DNA of 64,000 bases from Spirodela intermedia (lineage: Eukaryota; Streptophyta; Magnoliopsida; Alismatales; Araceae). Made by a program: the position numbers and the translations under genes. Location: assembly GCA_902729315.2 (NCBI GenBank), contig LR746273.1:2891001-2955000 (forward strand). Reading direction: 5' to 3'. Shown here one piece after another: positions 54,533 to 64,000 of the stretch. Under the pieces are notes generated by a model, which was given only the letters and a program-made list of their open reading frames with translations, did not search any database and had not been told where the DNA came from. Position 1 is the stretch's first letter; each line of letters opens with the position of its first letter.

Positions 54533-54865
54533 TGTTACTCCAAACGATCCCACGATCCACTCTCCACAACCTCTAACCCCTGGCTCAGCAAATCTCTTAG
54601 GTAAGCCTTCGGGCCACCTCCTCCTATCATCTCCTCCGCCACCACCACCAGCTATTACTCGGCATCACCCGACTCCAGCAATCCACGCTTCACTGCCAAC
54701 GACCCCTCGCTCATGGTCAACTCCCGAAGCACGTCTCCGTGGATGTACCGTACTCGTATCTGCATGTTGTGTTGTTCGTAATTCTAGGCCACTACCGCGC
54801 ATCTATGCTCCCCTGTCTATCCGGGTCATAATCTGATCGCTGGCTCTATCTTGTGTTTCCATGGA

Positions 54866-57800
54866 AAGATATCAATAATACTTGTGTTGTATTGTACTTC
54901 AAATAAGTGCAGAGTTCCAATAACTACCATAAGTTGAAAACGCATGGGAATGACTCTAAGAGTCAGGGGAGATGCCCTCTCATATTATTTGCCTTTCTCT
55001 CTCATCTCTACGTGCACACATATTTTTGTATCTAAGCAAATATATGGGGTTTCCCCAGATGAGACATAAGCACACTGTTGGTTTATTAGCTCTTTCACAT
55101 ACGAGATTAAAACGTTATTGTGACTCTGTGATGCCTTGTGAATGTATACACACTTCTTACCGTACGAGATCCAGGTGCTGCTGTTGCTAGTTTCCTACTA
55201 ACGAGCTTCATCCACTCGTAGAAGCCTCTGACCACCTCCCATGCCACAATCATCTCCGATCCTGTGGTCGCCATTGATAAATATGAACTCAGACAGGGCC
55301 AGCAGTGATACATGATGCCGGAAATCTTCGGTCCCACTGGCGGCCTGAATCGGGTGGCCCTCAACGAGACATCCCCATTATACGTGACCCAGGAGGATTC
55401 GGAGGCGGCCAGCAAGCTGCCTATCATGTTCTTCCTTGAGACTCGGACATGGCCACCACACCCCAGCGGGGAGTGCTCTACGGCATGTTTGTCGTGTCTA
55501 CATAGTTGCGAAAAATGTAGGAGATATACAAAGGGCAAAAAGGAAAATATAGTACTAATCAACTGATTTGAAATGAAGAAATAAATTCTGTTCTGAACTC
55601 TGATTCACTTTATTTCTGGATTCAGCCCATATAATAAAATTTTTAGCTTCTTATATCTCAACCTTTGCTAATTTTAGGTTCTTACGTCTCAACCTCTGCT
55701 ATTTAACTTCAGCCCTGATCTCCTTTATTGTTCTTCCAAGGACAGTCTAACTCTACTATCCTTTATTGTTCTTCCAAGAACAGCCAAGCTCCTACTTCAG
55801 ATTTCTCCTAGAATAGACTCTCTCTTAGAACAGATCTCCTTCGTGATAATTCTCTACCTCAGGTATTCAATTTCAGATATCCGACCGGCCATCGATATCC
55901 CTTGTCGTTATTCCAGGAACAGTCGAGCTCCGATTTCTTTTGCTGTTGTTCTAAGAACAATTAAGCTCCTCCTTCTGGTTTCTCCGAGAATGGCCTCAAT
56001 CCAGTTGAATCCCTTCGTGATACCTGCAAGAGGAGACAACGCGATCATACTTTGCAAGAATGGGGAGAGGAGAGAACCGAGAACATAACTCACAAGAAAA
56101 AAGGAAAAACGGGAAAGCTAGATCTAGCTCTAATTCCTTACTCGGACACGAAAAAAATAGTTTTTATATCCCTCTGTTCATTTGAAGAGAATCATACAAT
56201 TGCCTTGTTTGCAAGGGTTAAAAGTATTCCCCAACAGAGTACGCCACCCTCCTCTATTATTGAACCTATTCTCTGTCCAAGATTGCTGAGATATTTTACC
56301 ATATTTGAACACCACTCTGGAGTCCACGGTGGGGAAAGTCGAGAACGATAATCTGACGCCCGGTGGATCCGTATCCCAGCGCGCTTAGTCCATACTGTAC
56401 TAGGTTCGCAAGACATAAATCTGATGAATTCCCGAGATCGACCTACAATATCATGTCTTGCGCCTGCAGCCTCGATGTGGAGCGCTAATCCTACCGCGTT
56501 TGATGTTCACACGGTGGTTCACTGTTAATGCCGTTGTTTTTATGAAAGTTGATGCATGGGAAGAAGTGATCCGTTTCGAGGCGTAGAGGAGGGGCGCACC
56601 TCTCGCTTGCAAGTGAATAACGGGATCCTCAGAGACCGTCTTCTCGTGGGGTTCCTTGAAGAAATGAATAACAGGATACTCATTTACATGGATCTCTATT
56701 AGTCGAATTACGGTTTTCATTTTCTCTTAGTCAGATCTGAATTTTTTTTTAACCTTTAATCTGAACTCCTGTCCTCGGATAAGGTCAAATCTCAGTTCAT
56801 TGAACTATGAGTGGTTGACCTTTCGCAGTCATTGAACACTTACCTTACTCTTCTAAAGATTGGGTGTCTTCTCTATATTCTACCGGTGGCCTCAATTAAA
56901 GCTTTATTTCCTCCCAGTTGGGGATTGCCCACTCGTCCAGGCGCTTCCTTTGGTTCTTTATCTAGTCGAACCCCACACGTTTTGTTCTCTCTCATAGTTC
57001 TCTCATCCCCCCACGGATTTGCATTCCACTCTTTACGTCCCGTCCGCAAACATTGGTGATAATAGTCTCCACCACCATGACGTTACGGTAAGGAAAACCT
57101 ATCGTTCGACCTTTTTATTGTCAGCTTGAGAGAAGAATGAGGAAACCTGTCAAAGTTTGGTCTGCTAAGTTTGGGTAACTTACGGTGGCTTCAGTGCGTA
57201 GAAACGGCGGCCGGCAGGCAGGAGTTGATCGCTGGAGGCAGAGAAGATGATCGGTAGATGCGAGGCCATTCTGTTAAAAATGGATGAACACATCTGTCAC
57301 ATGGGAACCGGAGGAATCATCCGCCAGAGAAGTCACGGCGCTCCAAATGGAAACGTCTCTAGGCCATGCTTATTTCGGACAATGAGATAAGGGTCGAGAG
57401 TCTAAAAGTCATCGTGACGGACAGGGACTCGGTGTCTCCTCCAGCGCGCTTTCTAGACGGCCGTCCCAAACAGCATGGAGATTACTCGCCTCCAGCCAGG
57501 CTGAGAAGGCGGTAGGCAAATTGGACGGGTGCCTAGAGAGTACAATAGAACACCAAGGGTCTAGTACTCCGCTGCAACGGGAGAAAGAGTCCATCTCTCA
57601 TCCTGTCTTCCTCCCCGTGTCTTTTTTTCTCTTCCTCTCCCTATGAGTTGCATAGACGCTGAAAATGAAAGAAGCTAATGAACGCAGTGGTGAGTCTACT
57701 GGAATGTCTCATCCATTTAAACAATAAATCATGGGAAAGGTTTCCAATTTTAGAATTATCGGACTCATACGAATATATGCCTGTGTGTTGCAAATCCACG

Positions 57801-60800
57801 CCGTAGATTTTCACCGAGAGTCTATATAAAATATCGTAAGATCCTCACTTTGGCAACGAGGATCAAGTAGGTGAGAAATCTCCTCGCACACAACACTTAG
57901 GAGAGAAAGTAGGGACAAGAAGAGAAGAAAATAGGAACAGAAAGTACATGAAACTCCACACTACGGAAATGAGAATACAGGATAGTTTTTAAAGAGATTG
58001 GCACGTAACGGCCATTACAAATAAAACTGTCCATTAAAAAGGAAAAAAACTGCTGCCGTTAAAGAAATAGCAACGGTTGATGAAACGCTCTTTATGGAGA
58101 GCGTTATCACGCTGAAGGAAGCACCGTTAGCACGGTGTAAATAGGGTTTCCGACGCCCAAAAGGCTGCTCAATTTTTCCGAGCTCTGCGAGATAATCATA
58201 TCAGAAACAGAAAATTAGTATACCACTGGAACATACTGACATTTGCCATATTTAATCGGAAGGAGCTAATAAGAAGCTGCTGGGTTTTTCTCTGTCTTTC
58301 ATTTGGGCTGACGGCGGGGAAGATTGTGCGACCCTCACTGCAGTCAGTCCCGCAAGGAAAGGTCGCCGCTCCGCAAGGCGAGGAAAGCAGGAAATAAGGC
58401 AAGAGGAAGGGGAGGCGCTTATTACGGCAAGAGGAAGTACATCAAATGGAATTTTGGAAGGAATCCCGGGGATCCAAAGCTCGATGCCATCTATAAAGCA
58501 CAGTGGAATTGGATGAGGAGGGGGAGAAGTTCCACCGCAGGAGGCCAATCTCCTCGAGGCGATCACCGACCTTTGATGCTCTGCGGAGCTCGCTGTATTC
58601 ATATACACGCTGCTGGGGAAGAAGGACGAAGCGCGGAAGCAGATCCAGAAGTATCGGGGTTTTCTTTGCCGGTTGTCGTGACGATCTCTCAGCGCAGAGA
58701 TTTCTCTCGTCCTTGTTTCTCTCAGAGATTTTCTCCCCGCTGCTGTCGTGGGAGTCCTCGGGTGCGCCGGAGATTTGTCTGTCTCCTTGAATTTAAAGAT
58801 CGGTCTTCTTCTCTTCCCGCGCAGCGGCGCTTCTTTGCCATTCGAATTTATCTCTTTTTGACTTTTCTCATCTACAAGCACGGGGCCGCATCAGAAGATC
58901 ACCCTCCGTCATGACCTTGGAAGCGGCTGCCTTCTCTCTGTTATACGACAACGCCGGTCTTCATTTCTCATCTCCAGCTCTGGTCTTTTTCGTTCTGAGT
59001 CAACTTGCGAGGTGTGTAGAGGAAGTCGTTCAATTCTGGAAGAGATTGGATCACACGGAATCGTCTCCTTGCTTCCGCTACCACGATCTTTGATGCGGCC
59101 ACCACCATGACCTCCCATGCTACCGTCACCGCGACCTCCAATGCTGCCTCCACCGCGATTTCCTTCTCGACGCCAGCCCGCCCACCGTCGGAATCTCTAG
59201 CCAATCGACGAAAGCCAATATCGAGACAATCAATCTATTCTTCATTACCACTGATGCTTCCCTGAGCGGAATCCTGACGCTAATCTCCATGTATTAATCT
59301 ATCAGTACCTTGACCTTTTGATAACTCGGGTTCCTGAAGCTTCCTCCGACTCTCCATTATCTCAGTGTTTCCTCTGGGGTCATAAGTGAAGAGTATTGGG
59401 TCCACAAACCTTGTTACCGTGTCCCTCTTGAATCACTACGCACCTGTCTTTAACGTTCTGCGTACGAAAACTCTGGAGTTATTCATGTGGGCTCTTTCAC
59501 ATCGGTGATCCAGTATTTGCAGTAAAAAGAGTTTTCGCACCGATACGAAAGAGCCCAGTATTTGGAATGAAACAACCTTAATTCTTTTCAGAAAAAAACT
59601 TTAACTAGGAAAATTTAGGAATCAATATTAAATAATAATTTTATTGATTTAAAAGATTAATCAGTATGAATTGTACTTTGTATTTATTTTAAAAGCTTTT
59701 ATTCATAGAAAAATAAATATTTTAATTACTAGAATTTACATTTATTAATTTTCCACACGATTAAAAGTTTTGACTTTTTGGGCTTTTGATTGATTAATCA
59801 AATGCGCTTGTCCATGCGACTAGTTCACTGCCAATTCTTATTGGAATTACAGCTGATGATTTTTGAGATGCTTTCATAAGTAGCTTTTTAAAGTCATGGT
59901 ACATGAAGAGTTCAGAATAGACATGTGTAAGGGTCTTAGGCTCCATGGATTTAATATTAATATGAAAAATGATCGTTTAAACTAAAACTGCTGTACTAAA
60001 TATAAGTAGAAATATAGTCACACTTTGAAGGATGAAGATGATGCAACTAATAGGGCCGCGAAATTTGAAGGCTCAAATTGATACTAAATATTCAAATTAA
60101 TTTCTACATTATTTAGAAGGATTTCAGAAGTTTAATGTGAAAACTAATGGTCTGATTAGCTAGCAATCATTAGCCCTTTCATGAGACCACTGCAGCAGGA
60201 CTTTGCCCTTACTTGACGAGGGGGAGAAGGATGTACTTAACGATTCATCTACCTGTCCGGTCACTCTGTGGATCCTATATTTGAATTGAGATCCCTAGAG
60301 ATGTGAAGATAATTTGCTACTTGACACATTCACAGGAGCTATACCATAAGATCTTGATCCCCAAATCAATCAAGATACGATTATAACCATTTTAACATGC
60401 CAAAAACCCCAGCTAGATCCCATCTTGGCAGCCAACAGATAAGTCAATTTATCTAGCCACATCCTGTGATTTAATTTATTATTTCTGAAAATACTACGCT
60501 GGGCCTATTTTTAGCACTTTGGAATGAATTGTATCATATATTTACCCGACTTTGGCGGCACCCTGATTTGTATTAAGGGCTGGAGCTGTAAACCAATGGA
60601 GTTACAGCATTGTGAAAGTTTATTTGTTGAGCCAATGCCAAGAGAGTGAAAAATGGAGTGATTGCTGTAAAAGCAACTTTATTAGTATTCAGATGCAAAC
60701 TTTAGAGAATCCTAAGGATTGAGGATCTCTTAGGACATAAGATGTATTCCACATGTTGGATCAGTTTAAATTTTTATGTGCATCTCTGTTTCTATTATTT

Positions 60801-61248
60801 AAGTCCACTGATTTTCTAAAGTTTGGACCATAATAACGAGAAAAAGTTATGTTAGCATCGTTTTAATATCCATTCCATATGTATAAACACTTTTGTTACT
60901 CTTATAGGTTAATTTATTTGAGTTTTATGTTTTCTAATCTTTGAATATAGTGTTAATATTTTTTATACATTGAATAATTGTACAAAACATAAGTATGTAG
61001 AAAATGTGATTTTTTAAGTCAAATTACTGCGTTGAATGCCATAAGCTGTGAGGTTTCCCTATGAATAATGTTCCCTTTTTACACAGCATACATGACTAGA
61101 AAAGGGGCTTTCTTCTTATCAAAGAACGTAAAATGATGTTTTTAATGAAAAAATAGCTCGTAAAAATTTTATAGTGCCCTTAATGATGTTTTATAGAAGT
61201 TTACAGAAATGCAGAAAATAGTGCCCTTAATGATGCGTTTGCTATATG
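54866..61248. other. Repeat-rich interval between the two duplicated copies
   Basis: No intact gene is supported. About 55107-55560 has a 151-codon minus-strand open frame of no recognised family. About 55640-56420 looks like a degenerate LTR retrotransposon region. About 58320-58900 has overlapping open frames on both strands, including a short TPR-like plus-strand stretch (LLGKKDEARKQIQKY) that ends at a stop. From 59560 to 61248 it is AT-rich and featureless. No reverse transcriptase or integrase motif was found. Confidence 0.45.
55621..56000. repeat. Short direct repeats, probable degenerate LTR sequence
   Basis: TCCTTTATTGTTCTTCCAAG occurs at 55721 and again at 55759; related GTT(A/G)TTC(C/T)A(A/G)GAACA forms occur near 55908 and 55942. 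CTCAACCT(T/C)TGCT also occurs twice near 55658-55698. Such arrays occur in LTR regions of plant retrotransposons; the family is not identified. Confidence 0.5.
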
Positions 61249-63295
61249 GCTGGACACAATTTTAGAAGAGCTCAATGATTACGAGAATATATTCAGTAAT
61301 TCGGATGCTTTGAATATGTGTAACATTTTACTACACACTTACAAGTGATACAATGATGTGAAACTTTTAGTTTTATGTTGCAAGAAGTTCACCTTAAAAA
61401 AATATAAAAATGTCCTTGATTACCAAAAAAATCATTTTTTCCAACGTACTTGTAAATGTTTGGTGTCATGATTATATTAATATTTTAGAATAGTGTAGAA
61501 TTTTGAGGTTGAAACTTTTACTCTTAAGGGAACCGCTACTTGGGCCAAGAGAGATGGTGAATTGATCTTTTCACAATACATATTGGCTTTCAGGAATCTT
61601 TTATGATGTTGGTAATTTTAGGGTTCACTCTTTTCTGATATAGAAATTAATAGGAAGTTTTGCTGATCAGTTTATGTTGCTTATTCTACTATTCTAAGGG
61701 TCTAACCCACAAGTTTTACTAACTACTTATGTACAATCATTAAATATGAAGGTGTTAGCTCTCTTCCAACTTTTGATTTTCATCCTTAAGGGCCAACACA
61801 AGAACAACACAATCATAGCTCATTACTCATTTGCTCAATTAGTTTTTGAAGAGAGAGGCTGATTACTTCCATTGATGGCTTTTTTACCCCGTGGACCATT
61901 TTTAACTAGGAGACGTGGTAACCAAAACTCTGACATTGGATTTGGACCTTACCTTGGTGTAAAGTGGGACCCTTATATGTAGAAATTTGTTGTTTTCGTA
62001 CTTAAGCCAGTAACCAGGACGCAAATGGTAATTTTTTGATCAATTAGGGTCGTTCCAAAAAGGCAAAAGGTATGTATTGGTCTTCCGACTTTTAACTTTT
62101 TTCCATCTTTGGATGATGATACCACTGTGCATTATTATTTTTAGTTTTCTAAACATAGAGTCAACCATGAAACTAAATATATGTCAAAAATACAGAATAT
62201 GATATGTGAGAGCGTGCAGTGTACCAAGAGATGCAAGATATTTTCCCTATCCTTATAGGTTTCAGGAATCAAGGTTTCTCACATGGAAATCTTCGTCTAT
62301 CGTGGTTGCTATGACGACCATATAACGTTGTTAAGTCGAATATCTAATTCAGCCACTTTCCAAAGTTGTGTCAAGTGGGTGCTGAGGGGGACTGCAAATC
62401 GCTGTATAACATAACACACTATACCTTTAAACGTATGACGGAAGTTGACTTTCAAAAATTTATGACGTGCTTGGACAGCTTGTCACACCCCTACTCGGAT
62501 AAGAAATTAGAAGTAAAATAACTCCACTTTTGTTTGATCTTATTTATGAAAAGTTCAAACCGCCCACGACCATGCTGCTTTAAACCGTGTTCACCAAGGT
62601 GCATCCGTATTTCGTGCCCCGACTACTTGAGCAGTCGTGCCCGACTACCGAATAAAGACTGCAATTAGGGTTCTCTTCAAGGCAGGACTAGTACCCAAAC
62701 TCAATGCTATCTAACCTGTGTTAAATGCTCCATTAGTCAGAGGCATTGAATTGTAGACCTGCGGAAATCCCGAGAATCATGCCTAAAGACATTTAAAGCT
62801 GTGGCTTGTTATCCTCGTCTTTTCTCCATCGTGAGTAACTTTGACTCTTGTATTGGTGAAACACTATCCAATGTTCTCGTGGATTGGCTCCGTTCATCAG
62901 ACTACCGCTGCTTGGCAAGTGCAGTGATCGTACTAGTTCATCGAAAACCGAAGATGCATCCCTCTGTGGACACCCTCTTATTGTTTTTTTCTTCAAAGGA
63001 GAAAACTTCTCACGTCGGACTTCTTTTCTTCTAGGTTCCTGCCTAGTCAAGATAGATAATTCGACATGAAATGTGCAAATTTAAATTCGCAAGTGAGGAA
63101 AAGTTTAAATATTATGGCGTCAACGTCCGATTGGAGATATTGCATTCAATAGATGCTGTACTTTAGATAAAAGCAAATAAATTCGGTAGACTTCAGCTCC
63201 GGTTTCGCTCGCCAACCGCTTTTGTTTCACTTCAAGGCGAGAGGTAAAGGAGAGAAAGACAGAACGCGAGAGTTCCAGTGTCTAATTGATGACAC

Positions 63296-63302
63296 TATAA
63301 AA
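63296..63302 (+). promoter_or_regulatory. TATA box, proline-rich ORF copy B
   Basis: TATAAAA in the same context as copy A, 54 bases before the ATG at 63350. Confidence 0.6.
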
Positions 63303-63349
63303 TGGTGTGAGGGTGATTATGGGCAAGGCGGCCATTGAGGTTGGTGACT

Positions 63350-63667
63350 ATGGGTTCCTCAAGCAGTTCTCGCCATCTTCCCCTTCTTCTAGTTATCATC
63401 GTCATTTTCGTGGCGGGAACTTCTTCCGTGGATGGTTTTCGCCGTCTCTCTGGAGGTGAAGATGAAGAATCCCCTCGACCATCTCGAGCCAAGGCCCCTA
63501 AATCCCCTCCCCGACTACCGCCGTCTCCGGCACCTCGACCCAAGGGCCCTAAATCGCCTTGTCCGGCGCCTTCCCCACCACAGCCGGCTCCGCCGCCTCA
63601 AAACTTCAATTTCTCTCCGCCGCCTCAGACGTCACCAAGTCCTCCTGCTATCAACCTACTTGGTTAA
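63350..63667 (+). CDS. Secreted proline-rich protein, copy B (105 residues)
   Basis: Same length and sequence as copy A except for the last two residues (NLLG instead of NLIV). Signal peptide, proline-rich mature part, TATA box and overlapping upstream ORF (ATG at 63319) are all kept. Because the surrounding non-coding DNA is almost equally identical, this identity does not itself prove selection on the protein. The small nucleotide differences cluster at the stop codon and in the following 60 bases. Function unknown; a cell-wall or apoplastic role is inferred only from the signal peptide and composition. Confidence 0.55.
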   Translation: MGSSSSSRHLPLLLVIIVIFVAGTSSVDGFRRLSGGEDEESPRPSRAKAPKSPPRLPPSPAPRPKGPKSPCPAPSPPQPAPPPQNFNFSPPPQTSPSPPAINLLG

Positions 63668-64000
63668 TGTTACTCCAAACGATCCCACGATCCATGCTCC
63701 ACAATCTCTAACCCCTGGCTCAGCAAATCTCTTAGGTAAGCTTTCGGGCCACCTCCTCCTATCATCTCCTCCGCCACCACCACCAGCTATTACTCGGCAT
63801 CACTCGACTCCAGCAATCCACGCTTCACTGCCAACGACCCCTCGCTCATGGTCAACTCTCGAAGCACGTCTCCGTGGATGTACCGTACTCGTATCTGCAT
63901 GTTGTGTTGTTCGTAATTCTAGGCCACTACCGCGCATCTATGCTCCCCTGTCTATCCGGGTCATAATCTGATCGCTGGCTCTATCTTGTGTTTCCATGGA

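Larger units (their letters stand above)
51868..54865. repeat. Direct duplication, copy A (carries the proline-rich ORF)
   Basis: Homologous in the same orientation to 61249-64000. The first ~1.1 kb is clearly diverged, with indels (for example about 52330-52500 is largely absent from copy B). From about 52990 to 54865 the copies are nearly identical apart from a ~14-base indel near 53487 and scattered substitutions. In this last part the copies are offset by 9135 bases. Copy B reaches the window end, so the full length is unknown. Confidence 0.9.
61249..64000. repeat. Direct duplication, copy B (truncated by the window end)
   Basis: Counterpart of 51868-54865. The diverged part runs to about 62130 and the nearly identical part from about 62130 to 64000. 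A frame open in copy A (53133-53372) is broken here by a small deletion near 62362, which argues that the frame is not coding. Confidence 0.9.

Noticed and set aside
51868-64000. The duplication as the two LTRs of one giant retrotransposon
   Set aside because: LTRs diverge evenly and flank gag/pol or a primer site. Here one end is strongly diverged, the other nearly identical, and no polymerase motif was found between them.

Overview
This is a window of a plant nuclear genome. Every recognisable gene is a typical angiosperm gene: split by GT-AG introns, with organelle-targeting leaders, and set among long AT-rich introns, many (GA)n/(CT)n microsatellites and retrotransposon debris. GC-rich coding starts (an intronless PPR gene, and first exons of a plastid ribosomal protein and an NTF2-like protein) inside an AT-rich background fit a monocot or early-diverging angiosperm. 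The species cannot be fixed from the sequence alone.

Layout. Positions 1-16142 (+) hold the last 19 coding exons of the organellar glycyl-tRNA synthetase EDD1; its 5' half lies before the window. An intronless DYW-class PPR gene follows (16880-18757, +). It converges on MAGO (19471-22423, -), a core subunit of the exon junction complex. Four more minus-strand genes follow: a group B MAP kinase of the MPK4 type (24143-31624), plastid ribosomal protein uL5c (32651-34729), a plastid NTF2-like protein (35425-36812) and a lysine-rich coiled-coil protein of unknown function (38223-38834). On the plus strand, 42663-48451 encodes a PPPDE/DeSI-type thiol peptidase. It converges on a 68-residue TATA-driven ORF (48595-48801, -).

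From about 49 to 64 kb the window is gene-poor and repeat-rich. Its main feature is a long direct duplication (about 51.87-54.87 and 61.25-64.00 kb). Each copy carries a TATA box and a small secreted proline-rich protein ORF. The first part of the duplication is clearly diverged and the last 1.85 kb is almost identical.

The most unusual structures surround the DeSI gene. A degenerate inverted copy of its promoter, (GA)n tract and first exon lies at 40.86-41.35 kb, separated from the real one by a spacer dense in W-box cores. Its first intron holds an antisense fragment of a delta-COP (coatomer) gene beside a copia-like polypurine tract and LTR, and a separate fold-back element of about 460 bp.

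Several genes serve organelle gene expression or organelles in general (organellar GlyRS, PPR editing factor, plastid uL5, plastid NTF2-like), but plant genes are not arranged in operons and I infer no common regulation. Exon boundaries were read by eye from GT/AG sites and protein-family conservation. For every spliced gene lying wholly in the window the exon lengths sum to an intact reading frame, and the EDD1 exons present also stay in frame to the stop.
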